Positions 26,609 through 35,764 are shown, counted from the stretch's first letter. The stretch: DNA of 64,000 nt from Eutrophocola sp965662685 (GCA_965662685.1 CBFIIQ010000011.1:13572-77571), one strand, 5' to 3'. Numbers and translations are program-made. The notes: a model not told the origin generated them from the sequence alone.

Positions 26609-26817
26609 TGTCAAACAGTGATGACCTGATTATAGAACTTCAAACCCGTCTGGAATTTCAGGATCTTACTATTGCCGAGCTCAATGATGTGATTACTGAT
26701 CAGCAAAAACAGCTGGACAGTCTGTCGCGCAGGCTCGAAATGCTGGGGGATAACCTGAAAATCCTTGAGGCGTCTGTTGACACGGAGCAACAAGACGAAA
26801 AACCCCCGCATTATTAG
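26608..26817 (+). CDS. slyX: SlyX family protein
   Basis: A 69-residue coiled-coil protein with the SlyX pattern. A heptad-like helix (LIIELQTRLEFQDLTIAELN, DVITDQQKQLDSLSRRLEML) is followed by a short acidic spacer and a proline-rich end (EKPPHY), which is the common SlyX C-terminus. The ATG at 26608 overlaps the piuC stop by one base, giving coupling. A longer frame from 26593 overlaps piuC and is less likely. The function of SlyX is not settled. It is often found near slyD or in iron-related clusters, but nothing here defines its role. Confidence 0.85.
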   Translation: MSNSDDLIIELQTRLEFQDLTIAELNDVITDQQKQLDSLSRRLEMLGDNLKILEASVDTEQQDEKPPHY

Positions 26818-26908
26818 CACTGGTTATTCTGGCAACCGTTATTCTCGAGCACTACCAGCGAACAAACAGATTTCTGAATATTCGCTAATATATTGCAGCG
26901 ATTAACGC

Positions 26909-27376
26909 TTACTTCTCAATGTCGACTTCCTCAGCCTGCAAGCCCTTGTCACCTTCGGTAACAGCAAAATTTACGCGCTGACCTTCTCTCAGAATCCGGT
27001 GTCCATCTCCCACAATAGAGCGGAAGTGAACAAAGATATCGTCTCCGCTATCCCTGGTGATAAAGCCAAATCCTTTACTGGCACTAAACCACTTAACACT
27101 TCCGGTTTCCCGGGGACCACTACTGATTACTACAGGTTTACTTTCTTTTTTGCTCTTCCTCTCTTTCTTGCGAGAAGAGGACTTTCTGGAGGAGCTGGCG
27201 CTTTGGTTAAGACCTTCTGCGGAACAAACCCAGAAACAGGTAAAGCAACCGGCCAACAGTGCAACAGCAAATACGGTTAGTGGCTCAGGTAAAAAATTGT
27301 ATAAGCCGATGAAAAAAGAGATAGCAGAAAGTACTATCGCTACGATTATTGAAGCAATGATAATTTTGATGTTCAT
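26909..27376 (-). CDS. Membrane-anchored cold-shock domain protein
   Basis: A 155-residue protein with two N-terminal membrane helices (about 5-27 and 33-53). A serine/lysine/arginine-rich linker (residues 57-82) follows. The C-terminal cold-shock domain (about 88-155) carries KWFSASKGFGFIT (RNP1) and DIFVHF (RNP2), then GQRVNFAVTEGDKGLQAEEV. The nucleic-acid-binding face looks intact. The topology places the domain on the cytoplasmic side if the N-terminus is inside. It could hold RNA or single-stranded DNA at the membrane; this is an inference. The 207-bp upstream spacer (27377-27583) is very AT-rich and is probably the promoter and leader. Confidence 0.85.
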   Translation of the reverse strand: MNIKIIIASIIVAIVLSAISFFIGLYNFLPEPLTVFAVALLAGCFTCFWVCSAEGLNQSASSSRKSSSRKKERKSKKESKPVVISSGPRETGSVKWFSASKGFGFITRDSGDDIFVHFRSIVGDGHRILREGQRVNFAVTEGDKGLQAEEVDIEK

Positions 27377-27583
27377 GATTAACTCTTTTCGAAAAAGATG
27401 GTTTTCTTTTTTATTATTAATGTTTATTTTTTATTTTATCTTGTCTGCACGCTGGAGGTGACAAGAGATCAAGCAATGGTAAATGGCAATTACAACAACC
27501 ATGCAGTGCAGCAAGTTAGGGATGGTAACATTTTAGAGAGAGATTTTTAAAGGGGATTGGTTCTCTAGTTTCCGGGCACCATA

Positions 27584-28360
27584 TCAGAGCGGAACCGGGA
27601 TTCCACCAGCACGTATTTCTATGTCTGTTTTCCCGTCTGCCTCGCCAAAATCCCGTTCCGGGATATCACAATCCTCAAGGATTGTATTCATACGGCTGCG
27701 ATCACGGGCAAATAGATCCAGATCATATTTAGTTGAAACATCACGCCAGGCTGCAGCATATTCACAATGGAAACTTTCCTGATCAGGGCGCCAGTTGCCA
27801 ATCCCGCGATCACGTTTTTTACGATGGCTGTCGCGGCTCACAGGAATCAGATTTAACGGGTCATTGGCGAATTGCATGCGTTTCTGATCATCCCACTGAA
27901 AGCCATTGGCTGCGTTGGCATAGGCAAGAGGAATGATGTGATCTATCTCCAGACGGGCAGCGCGGGAAAACTCTTCTCCACTATAGGGGTCTGTCCACCT
28001 GCCTTCACGAATTTCACATTCGCGCGGATTGGTCCAGGTCACAGGAACCGCGCTGGTGGCCTGTAGAATCTGGGTGCGAACGCTCTGACAGCTACCTACC
28101 AGCATCCAGTGGGGCCAGTCATCTTCCAGGTAGAACAGATCCAGATCACGATTTGTAAGCTGTGGACGGCGTGCCATGATGTCGTTGCGAGAGGGTGCCA
28201 TACGGCAGCCTGACTGGTGGCAATGGTAATTGCCGAACAAATCCCAATGACCGCCATTACGGTCGAAATTCTTTTCCAGGTGAGCCTGCAGGGGTGACCA
28301 CGGCAGACTGAAGAAGAGGCCGGATAAAAGCAGCAAGACAATTTTTTTCAGGTTCGGCAT
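27584..28360 (-). CDS. Secreted HNH-family (GmrSD/DUF1524-like) endonuclease
   Basis: A 258-residue exported nuclease. The signal peptide is MPNLKKIVLLLLSGLFFSLP, ending near LQA. The mature N-terminus carries the Cys/His motif NYHCHQSGC (44-52), common in exported HNH nucleases. The catalytic beta-beta-alpha motif is LEIDHIIPLAYA (Asp140-His141), with Asn167/Asn170 in FANDPLNLIPV and the basic stretch DSHRKKRDRGIGNW. This matches extracellular nucleases of the DUF1524-like group. It is probably used for DNA scavenging or for nicking extracellular DNA. It is a single gene between valS and the cold-shock gene, with no immunity gene nearby, so a toxin role is not supported. Confidence 0.85.
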   Translation of the reverse strand: MPNLKKIVLLLLSGLFFSLPWSPLQAHLEKNFDRNGGHWDLFGNYHCHQSGCRMAPSRNDIMARRPQLTNRDLDLFYLEDDWPHWMLVGSCQSVRTQILQATSAVPVTWTNPRECEIREGRWTDPYSGEEFSRAARLEIDHIIPLAYANAANGFQWDDQKRMQFANDPLNLIPVSRDSHRKKRDRGIGNWRPDQESFHCEYAAAWRDVSTKYDLDLFARDRSRMNTILEDCDIPERDFGEADGKTDIEIRAGGIPVPL

Positions 28361-28520
28361 ATTGCTCTCCTGATGAACAGGGTGAAATTCAGTTTTACGT
28401 CCATTCGCGCTCAGGGTCTATTTTGAACCGAGTTATCAGCTTCTGATTTTCCGGTTCAATGATACCGGGTTGATCCGCAAATAATCCCGATCTGGGCTCG
28501 AAGCAGTCAGCTATCTCAAA

Positions 28521-31304
28521 TCACAGGGACTTTAACTTGGTCACCTGATCCTGTAACTGATTCAGGGTTGTCTCGGCATTAGACAGCTTTTCCTTTTCTC
28601 TGGCAACTACGTCAGCCGGAGCGTTATCGACAAATTTGGCATTGCCCAGTTTGCCGGAAAGCCTGCCAATTTCCTTATGTAGCTTGTCCTGTTCGCGTCC
28701 CAGACGCGCCAGTTCAGCGTCCACATCTATGAGACCGGCCATTGGCACAAGAACTTCCATTTCTCCCACCACCTGCATGGACGAAGGCGGTGCCTGCTGC
28801 GGGTCACTGAGCCAACTCACTGATTCCAGCTTCGCCAGCTTGATGAGAAATTGCTGGTTGCGCTCAAGATTTTTCCTATCCTGTTCATCAGCACTGCTCA
28901 ACAGGACATTAATATTTGTAGCGGGTGAAATATTCATTTCACCGCGGATATTGCGGATGGCAATGATAACGCCTTTGATCCACTCCACTTCCCTGTCGAC
29001 ACTTTCATCAATAATGCTGGCATCGGCCTCGGGAAAGGGTTGCTGCATGATGGTGGCACCTTCAATGCCAAGCTCGGGCGCCGCTTTCTGCCAGATCTCC
29101 TCGGAAATAAACGGCATCAAGGGGTGCAGCATTCGCAGACTGCTTTCAAGGATATGTAACAGGGTATAGCGGGTAGCATTTTTTTGGGCGTCGGAAGCAT
29201 TGTCATCCCAGAGTACCGGCTTGGAGAGTTCAAGATACCAGTCGCAGTACTCATTCCAGAAAAAATCGTAGATGGCCTGGGACACCAGGTCGAAGCGGTA
29301 ATCGGCAATGCCACTTTCAACCTGTTCCAGTGTTTGCTGCAAGCGTGACCTGATCCAGATATCCACCTGGGAATAATCTTTCTCGCTGTTCGGTTTAGTG
29401 ATTTGCTGCTCTTCAACATTCATGAATACATAACGCGCTGCATTCCAGATTTTATTACAAAAATTCCGGTAGCCTTCGATACGGCCCATGTCAAAATTGA
29501 TGTCTCTGCCGGTAGAAGCCAGGGAATAGAAAGTGTAGCGCAGGGCGTCAGTTCCAAAGGCAGGAATGCCTTCAGGAAATTCCTTGCGGGTTTTTTTGGC
29601 AATTTTTTCTGCATCCTGGGGACGCATCAGTCCCCGGGTTCGTTTTGCCACCAGGCTTTCAGCGTCAATACCATCAATCAGGTCAATGGGGTCAAGCACA
29701 TTGCCTTTTGACTTGGACATCTTCTGGCCATCACCATCGCGAATAAGGCCGTGAATATAGACTTTCTGAAATGGAATCTGCTCCCTGAATTTCAGCGTCA
29801 TCATGATCATGCGCGCCACCCAGAAAAAGATTATGTCAAAAGCCGTGACCAGTACATTGGTCGGGTGAAAGGTCTTTAATTCTTCCGTATCTTCCGGCCA
29901 GCCAAGGGTGGAAAAGGTCCATAGCGCTGAGGAGAACCAGGTATCCAGAACATCTTCATCCTGTTTCAGCGGCAGGTCCGCTGCCAGATTATATTTCTCC
30001 CGTACCTGATCTTCACTGCGACCAACAAATATATTGCCATCTTCATCGTACCAGGCGGGGATGCGATGCCCCCACCAGAGCTGTCGACTGATACACCAGT
30101 CCTGCAGATCACGCATCCAGGAAAAGTAGGTGTTCTCCCAGTTTTTGGGAACAAATTCGATATCCCCGTTTTCCACCGCTTCAATGGCGGGTTTGGCAAG
30201 GCTTGCCACTGCCACATACCATTGATTGGTCAGGTAAGGCTCGATGATTACACCGCTGCGATCACCACGCGGTACCTTGAGCTTATGGTCTTCAATTTTG
30301 TCCAGCAGCCCTGCGCTTTCCATATCCCTGACGATCTGTTTGCGGGCATCAAAGCGGTCCAGACCGCGGTAGGTCTGCGGGGCATTTTCGTTAATCGCCG
30401 CATCAATAGTAAGAATGTTGATGACCGGCAGGTTATGACGTTTTCCAACTTCGTAATCATTAAAGTCATGTGCCGGGGTTATCTTGACGCAGCCGGTGCC
30501 AAATTCAGGGTCTACGTAGTCATCGGCAATGATGGGTATTTCCCTGTCGCACAGGGGCAGCTGCACGGATTTCCCTATCAATGAGGCAAAGCGTTCATCT
30601 TCGGGGTGCACGGCCAGGGCAGTATCCCCAAGCATGGTTTCCGGACGTGTGGTGGCGATAGTGATATAGGATTTGCCGTCAGCTGTGGTTGCGCCATCGC
30701 TCAGCGGATAGCGGAAATGCCAGAAGTAACCATTTTCCTCTTCCGAAATAACTTCCAGATCAGAAATGGCGGTGTGCAGTTTCGGGTCCCAGTTCACCAG
30801 GCGGTTGCCGCGATAAATGATGTCTTCGTCATAAAGGCGAATAAACACTTCTTCAACAGCCTGGGACAGACCTTCATCCATAGTGAAGCGTTCTCTGCTC
30901 CAGTCAATTGATGAACCAAGTCGACGCAACTGGCGCGTTATATTGTCGCCGGATTCGGCTTTCCATTCCCAGACTTTTTCAACAAATTTTTCCCGTCCCA
31001 GATCATGGCGGGTTAAACCGTCTGCCTGTAATTGCCTTTCCACCACCATCTGCGTTGCAATGCCGGCATGATCGGTTCCTACCTGCCAGAGGGTATTACA
31101 GCCTTTCATCCGGTGATAGCGAATCAGGGCATCCATAATGGCGTTATTAAAGCCATGTCCCATATGCAGGCTGCCTGTCACATTGGGCGGGGGTATGGCA
31201 ATGCTGTAGGAAGGCCCCTGGCCGGAAGGTTTGAAATAGCCATTTTCTTCCCAGTTCTGGTACCAGGTTTTTTCTATCTCGGAAGGTTGGTAGGTTTTGT
31301 CCAT
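28521..31304 (-). CDS. valS: Valyl-tRNA synthetase
   Basis: A 927-residue class Ia synthetase that charges tRNA-Val. The HIGH signature is HMGH (47-50) within IPPPNVTGSLHMGHGFNNA. The KMSKS loop is GQKMSKSKGNVLDP. The editing domain motif VKITPAHDFNDYEVG lies between them. The C-terminal coiled-coil arm typical of ValS is present (LARLGREQDKLHKEIGRLSG). ATG 31304 is preferred; the frame is open 19 codons further upstream to 31361 but that extension does not match the family. In many gammaproteobacteria valS directly follows pepA-holC. Here an export operon separates them. Confidence 0.97.
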   Translation of the reverse strand: MDKTYQPSEIEKTWYQNWEENGYFKPSGQGPSYSIAIPPPNVTGSLHMGHGFNNAIMDALIRYHRMKGCNTLWQVGTDHAGIATQMVVERQLQADGLTRHDLGREKFVEKVWEWKAESGDNITRQLRRLGSSIDWSRERFTMDEGLSQAVEEVFIRLYDEDIIYRGNRLVNWDPKLHTAISDLEVISEEENGYFWHFRYPLSDGATTADGKSYITIATTRPETMLGDTALAVHPEDERFASLIGKSVQLPLCDREIPIIADDYVDPEFGTGCVKITPAHDFNDYEVGKRHNLPVINILTIDAAINENAPQTYRGLDRFDARKQIVRDMESAGLLDKIEDHKLKVPRGDRSGVIIEPYLTNQWYVAVASLAKPAIEAVENGDIEFVPKNWENTYFSWMRDLQDWCISRQLWWGHRIPAWYDEDGNIFVGRSEDQVREKYNLAADLPLKQDEDVLDTWFSSALWTFSTLGWPEDTEELKTFHPTNVLVTAFDIIFFWVARMIMMTLKFREQIPFQKVYIHGLIRDGDGQKMSKSKGNVLDPIDLIDGIDAESLVAKRTRGLMRPQDAEKIAKKTRKEFPEGIPAFGTDALRYTFYSLASTGRDINFDMGRIEGYRNFCNKIWNAARYVFMNVEEQQITKPNSEKDYSQVDIWIRSRLQQTLEQVESGIADYRFDLVSQAIYDFFWNEYCDWYLELSKPVLWDDNASDAQKNATRYTLLHILESSLRMLHPLMPFISEEIWQKAAPELGIEGATIMQQPFPEADASIIDESVDREVEWIKGVIIAIRNIRGEMNISPATNINVLLSSADEQDRKNLERNQQFLIKLAKLESVSWLSDPQQAPPSSMQVVGEMEVLVPMAGLIDVDAELARLGREQDKLHKEIGRLSGKLGNAKFVDNAPADVVAREKEKLSNAETTLNQLQDQVTKLKSL

Positions 31305-31455
31305 CGGATGTCGTTTAACTGCCTGTTTGTGGATATATGTGGCTGAGGGAAAGGCGCGCATTATAGCCTGTCACACGGATATATCCCAATGCAGCAGTAA
31401 TGAGATTATGAATTTATTTTTGTGTGAATTGCGTCGCAATGTTGGAACAGTCCAG

Positions 31456-32919
31456 CTATTCCGGCATGCCTGTTTCAATACCGAGTGATTCCAGGTTCAT
31501 GCTCACGCCATAATAATTAGCCAGTGCAACCTGATGATCAAAATCAGCTTGCCAGCGTTTCAGTTCTGCCTGGGCAACGGCTTGCTCGCGCAGATTAAGC
31601 TGGAAAAAATCGCTGAGTCCGGTTTCAAAACGTCTTGCTTCTGCATCGGCCAGTTGTCTTGCCGCAAGCAGTTCCAGTTCGGCGATGCTGTTCATTTCGC
31701 GGGTAGCATCCACATTGATCAGGGCTATTTCCAGTTCAGCGCGGGTCTGGTTAATAAACTGCCTGATGCGAAAATCAATACCGGTCATTCTCGACCGTGC
31801 TGCACTGGCTTTGCCGCGCGCTGCATTGGTTGCCAGTGGAATACTAAAACTGATATCAGCTACATTTTCACCGGCACGCAATGCGGTGAGGCCGCTGCCA
31901 AAATCCTTGGAATTATAAAACCTGAGGTCCACCCGGGGTTTAGCCTGGTTTTCGGCGAGTAAAACATCAAGCTGTTCCTGCTGGCGTGCAAGTCGGGTAC
32001 TGGCGATCACCGGGTCAAGTTCCACGACACGGTCAAGGATTTGATCCATATTGCTGGTATCGCCGATATTTTCCGGTGGCATCTCAAGGCCATCCTCGAA
32101 GACGGGCAACCTTGGAGAGCCATCCGCATTCCGTAAATACACCGAGAGTTTGTAGGCCGAGGCATCGACGAGGCGCTGGGCATCCACTACCAGACCGCGG
32201 CGCTGCAGCACCGCCAGCTCATTATCCACGCCAAGAATTTCAGCAGCGTTGCCACTTTCCACACTGCGTTGCACGGCATCGGCACGATTCTGTGCTATAT
32301 CCAGTAGTTCGCTATAGTCGCCGAGCAAGTGTTCTGCCTGTAACCATTGTGCATAAGTGATATATGCATCCTGAAGGATGGAAATAATATCTCTTTGCAG
32401 ATTGTAACGTTCACGCAGGATATCTACTTCAGCTTTGGCAGTACCGTAACGAAATTCATCAATGTCCCGGTCGCGCCATAATGAAAGCGAGACCCCGATT
32501 TTTGTTTCGCCATCACTGGTGGTGGCCAGATCGTTCTCGTAGGTCGGGAAATTGCCATTGGAACGGCTATAGCCACCAAAGACACTGGCGCCAAAAGCCG
32601 GAAAACGTTTCTTGTACATGGTCTCCAGGCTGTTGCCGTCATAAAAACCACTAAGCCGGTTTTTATAAGATCCTTCAATGACTGGGTCAAAGGCCCCCTG
32701 AGCAGCTTGCAGCATTGAATCCTTGGCACTTATTTCTGCACGGGCAGCCATAATGAGGGGGTAGTGCATTTGAACACTGTCGAATACCTCATCGATTTTT
32801 GTGGCTGCAGCCAGGTTGATATTACCGTCGTCCACTTGCGCAAGGCTGCTTGGGGGCAGCATCAGCAGTAACAGCAGCCTTGGTGCGGAGAGTATTGTTT
32901 TTAAATTTTTTAACATCAT
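31456..32919 (-). CDS. TolC-family outer-membrane channel protein
   Basis: A 487-residue outer-membrane efflux protein. The signal peptide (SAPRLLLLLMLPPSSLAQ) is followed by two homologous coiled-coil halves. Typical outer-membrane efflux repeats appear as EISAKDSMLQAAQGAFDPVI near the start and AELEIALINVDATREMNSIA in the second half, with alternating helices rich in Ala, Gln and Arg. Its ATG overlaps the HlyD stop (ATGA). It is the third gene of the ABC-HlyD-TolC operon and should form the exit duct. Branches with this sequence style often serve peptide or protein export, but no substrate gene is next to it. Confidence 0.88.
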   Translation of the reverse strand: MMLKNLKTILSAPRLLLLLMLPPSSLAQVDDGNINLAAATKIDEVFDSVQMHYPLIMAARAEISAKDSMLQAAQGAFDPVIEGSYKNRLSGFYDGNSLETMYKKRFPAFGASVFGGYSRSNGNFPTYENDLATTSDGETKIGVSLSLWRDRDIDEFRYGTAKAEVDILRERYNLQRDIISILQDAYITYAQWLQAEHLLGDYSELLDIAQNRADAVQRSVESGNAAEILGVDNELAVLQRRGLVVDAQRLVDASAYKLSVYLRNADGSPRLPVFEDGLEMPPENIGDTSNMDQILDRVVELDPVIASTRLARQQEQLDVLLAENQAKPRVDLRFYNSKDFGSGLTALRAGENVADISFSIPLATNAARGKASAARSRMTGIDFRIRQFINQTRAELEIALINVDATREMNSIAELELLAARQLADAEARRFETGLSDFFQLNLREQAVAQAELKRWQADFDHQVALANYYGVSMNLESLGIETGMPE

Positions 32920-34037
32920 TCGCTTGAATTAATTGCGTTATTAACCGGGGGAAAATTATTTAACAGGCGCCAGAATTCAAAGCCGAGAGAGACCGTATCC
33001 AGCAGAATCCAGCCACGGACATTGGCACCTAATCGAATATAGCTTTCTGGTGGCCAGGTACAATCGATCATGTTCTTGCCGAAGTCGGGGCCATCACTGG
33101 CAAGACAGTCATGGGCAGTGCGCGACTCTTTCACCAGTACGCGGAAAGTCCCGTTTGCTCGGGCGCTGGGTTCGACAAAGACCACTTCACCGGGAAAGGT
33201 GCCTATAGCATGGTTGGGAATGCCACTAAACTGGAAAGCCGGCCAACCCTCAAATTCAAGACGGACCTGCCGGCCTGGTGTCACCAGACCAATATCCCGG
33301 CCATCAATATATATTTCAGCCGCACGTTCTGCATTGGCCGGCATAAAGGTCGCCAGTGGCGCGCCAGCGCTGACAATAGTCGCCAGGTCACCGGCTTCCA
33401 CATGAATAATAGTGCCGTCTCTGGGGGCGGTGATGAGTTGGCTTCCCTGGCGTGAGAGGTTTGTTTTTGCTGCATTCAGGCTGGCTGCCGCATCCTGCTC
33501 GCTGGCCCGTAATTCCTGAACCTTGATGCGGGCCTGTTCATATTCATAGCGCGATGCCAGGCCTTCATTAAACAGGGTTTCCTTTCTTTCATAATCAATT
33601 AGTGCGGTAGTCACGGCTTCGCTGGTCGCTTCATATTTAAGCTCAGCGGCCGCTAACTGAGCCTCGAGCCGGGACACCAGATTAATGTCGACATCCTGGA
33701 TCAGCACGATAGGATCGCCTTCCTTAACAGCATTGCCATCGTTTACATACCATTGGGCGATGCGACCGGCAACAACCGCATTAATCGACTGCACACGATC
33801 ACGCGGGTTCATTGTGGTGACTACCCCAAGGCCCGAGGTGGTTTGTACCCACGGGGTATAGGTCAGGGTCAGTGCGCTTAATATCAAGCCAGTGATAAGA
33901 GTCCAGGCAATAACGCGCAAGGGAACCGGTGTTCTGATGCGGTTCAGGCATGACAAATGGCCCAGGTATTTTGAATCCAGAGATTTTGGAAAAGTAAATT
34001 TCTGGGGCTGTATATTTGTGTGCTTGCTATCACTCAT
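32916..34037 (-). CDS. HlyD-family membrane fusion protein
   Basis: A 373-residue periplasmic adaptor with one membrane helix (about 40-62, VIAWTLITGLILSALTLTYT). A lipoyl half (VVAGRIAQWYVNDGNAVKEG) is followed by a coiled-coil hairpin (RLEAQLAAAELKYEATSEAV, then RYEYEQARIKVQELRASEQD). The second lipoyl half is LITAPRDGTIIHVEAGDLAT, followed by a beta-barrel with a C-terminal segment to residue 373. It starts three bases after the ABC gene stop and overlaps the TolC-like gene by four bases. It should link the ABC membrane protein to the outer-membrane channel. Confidence 0.88.
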   Translation of the reverse strand: MSDSKHTNIQPQKFTFPKSLDSKYLGHLSCLNRIRTPVPLRVIAWTLITGLILSALTLTYTPWVQTTSGLGVVTTMNPRDRVQSINAVVAGRIAQWYVNDGNAVKEGDPIVLIQDVDINLVSRLEAQLAAAELKYEATSEAVTTALIDYERKETLFNEGLASRYEYEQARIKVQELRASEQDAAASLNAAKTNLSRQGSQLITAPRDGTIIHVEAGDLATIVSAGAPLATFMPANAERAAEIYIDGRDIGLVTPGRQVRLEFEGWPAFQFSGIPNHAIGTFPGEVVFVEPSARANGTFRVLVKESRTAHDCLASDGPDFGKNMIDCTWPPESYIRLGANVRGWILLDTVSLGFEFWRLLNNFPPVNNAINSSE

Positions 34038-34040
34038 AAT

Positions 34041-35696
34041 TTAGCTCCCTGATTCCAGATCAAGTGTGCGAGTAAACAGTGAAATATCATCACGCCGCGT
34101 AAAATACACCACTGTCGTATTAATGGTTTGCAGATACTTAATATAGTTCTCCAGAATATCGTTGTTGACCAGATCAACAATTTGATCAAGCACCACAACA
34201 GCCGGGTCAGCCAGAGTGACTGCTGCCAGCTTCAGCCGCAAGCACTGCTCCAGGCTCATTGGCCAGCCGTCGGCACTGACCATGGTATCCATTCCGGCAG
34301 GAAATTTATCTATCAAGGCATCCAGTCCAACCAACTCCAGGGCGTTGCGAATTTTAAATTGCTGCGCCTCCGGATTTGAAAACATCAGGTAATGACGAAT
34401 GCTGCCTGGAATTACAGTGGCTCGATCTACTACCTTGATGTCCTTACGTAATTCAAATGGGTTAAGTTCATGGGTGGACATATTGCCGTAATAGACCTCA
34501 CCACGAATCGGAAAGATATTGCCGATAATGGAGCTTTTGAACAGGTCTCTCAAACGCTGGCTTTCACTCCAGCTGCGCAGAATTTCGCCAGGAGTAACGA
34601 CTATATCCAGGGTCACCATATCCTGCGTTTTATTATCACCATAACCGGCACTGTCGAATTTAATTTCGCGGGTTTGCTGGTGCAAATGATTGTCGTCAAC
34701 GATGGTGATTGATTCCTGGGAAAGTTGTTCGAAGCGACTGATTTCCTCAACAGCGGCACAGATGTCATAAAAATATCCCAAATAGCCTGCCAGTTGCGGT
34801 AGACCTGCAAAGATAGCCATCATGATCAATTCTGCGGCCACTAGTTGACCCAGGGTAAGTTCTCCCTGTATTACCAGCCAGCCGCCCATACCAAGAAAGG
34901 CTGCACTGGCCAGCGCATTGATAAAGAGAAAGCTGAGGAGTTGCTTGTAGGTATAGGCAAAATGTTTTTCCTGCTCATCCACATGATGGTTTATCACTTC
35001 GTTAAATTCACCCAGGATGTACTCAATATTACCGGTCGCCTTGAAGTCACGCAGGCTGATACTCAGGGTTTGCAGCCAGTCTGCCGTTTGATACTTGGCT
35101 TCTGACAGCAGAAAACCGGTTTGAATAGCTTTCCAGCCCCACAGTTTCCAGACAATAAGAAGCAGAAACACCAGAACCATGGCGAACAGGAAAAAATACA
35201 AATGATAAAGAGAGACGACAATAAAGCCGATGATGGCCTGAAGAACCAGTGAAAACCCGTTGGTAATTATATTGGGGACATTTTTCTTCAGGGTCATGAT
35301 GTCAAAAAAGCGGTTGAAAAGCGCCAGGCGTTTTCTCTCATCGGTGCCGGATTCCCTCGCAGCAACAGCGCTAAGGGCCATTTCCGAGGCGACGCGAATA
35401 AAAATCCTGCGATTAAACAGTTCCATGATGTAGGCGCGAAAGGCATAGAGAATGCCTGAAAACAGCAGTAATCCGAATAACAATAATGAAATCACTACAA
35501 TGGCCCTGACCAGACCAATATTGGCAATAGTGTCAATTAGGGTCTGCACGGAAATAGGAATGGCCAGAGTCAGAAGACTGAGAGCCAGGCTGTAGATTAC
35601 TACCAGCTTGTAAAAGCGCTGTTCCGGGCCAAGCAAACGAAAAAACATGGCCCTGAATTCTGATGGGCCAGGCAGGGAATGGTCATGGGAACTCAT
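34041..35696 (-). CDS. ABC exporter-type membrane protein with degenerate ATPase domain
   Basis: A 551-residue half-transporter. Residues 25-315 contain the six-helix exporter membrane domain. Residues 330-551 keep the length and order of an ABC ATPase domain but have lost its motifs. The Walker A position reads SWSESQRLRDL (375-385) with no GxxGxGKS. The Q-loop position has VDRATVIPG. The signature LSGGQ is MSLEQ (480-484). The Walker B glutamate is Gln505 (VVVLDQ). The H-loop histidine is Arg (YFTRRDD). The frame is intact and AAGGAG lies eight bases before the ATG, so it is expressed rather than decayed. It is the first gene of the HlyD/TolC operon. It may act as a structural or regulatory partner, or pair with an ATPase encoded elsewhere. 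Confidence 0.87.
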   Translation of the reverse strand: MSSHDHSLPGPSEFRAMFFRLLGPEQRFYKLVVIYSLALSLLTLAIPISVQTLIDTIANIGLVRAIVVISLLLFGLLLFSGILYAFRAYIMELFNRRIFIRVASEMALSAVAARESGTDERKRLALFNRFFDIMTLKKNVPNIITNGFSLVLQAIIGFIVVSLYHLYFFLFAMVLVFLLLIVWKLWGWKAIQTGFLLSEAKYQTADWLQTLSISLRDFKATGNIEYILGEFNEVINHHVDEQEKHFAYTYKQLLSFLFINALASAAFLGMGGWLVIQGELTLGQLVAAELIMMAIFAGLPQLAGYLGYFYDICAAVEEISRFEQLSQESITIVDDNHLHQQTREIKFDSAGYGDNKTQDMVTLDIVVTPGEILRSWSESQRLRDLFKSSIIGNIFPIRGEVYYGNMSTHELNPFELRKDIKVVDRATVIPGSIRHYLMFSNPEAQQFKIRNALELVGLDALIDKFPAGMDTMVSADGWPMSLEQCLRLKLAAVTLADPAVVVLDQIVDLVNNDILENYIKYLQTINTTVVYFTRRDDISLFTRTLDLESGS

Positions 35697-35729
35697 TAAT
35701 CCAACTCCTTTAATGCAAAAACAGGCGGC

Positions 35730-35764
35730 ACTATAGTGAGAATCATTTTAGTATTAAAATGATT
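35730..35764 (-). promoter_or_regulatory. Promoter -10 box and 24-bp palindromic operator of the export operon
   Basis: Arms AATCATTTTA (35741-35750) and TAAAATGATT (35755-35764) are perfect complements around a 4-base spacer. On the minus strand TATAGT (35730-35735) lies five bases downstream of the palindrome and makes a good -10 box. A bound dimer would cover the spacer and -35 region. The site lies 45-68 bp before the ABC gene start. The regulator family is unknown. The arm order is the reverse of a canonical Fur box. Confidence 0.55.
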
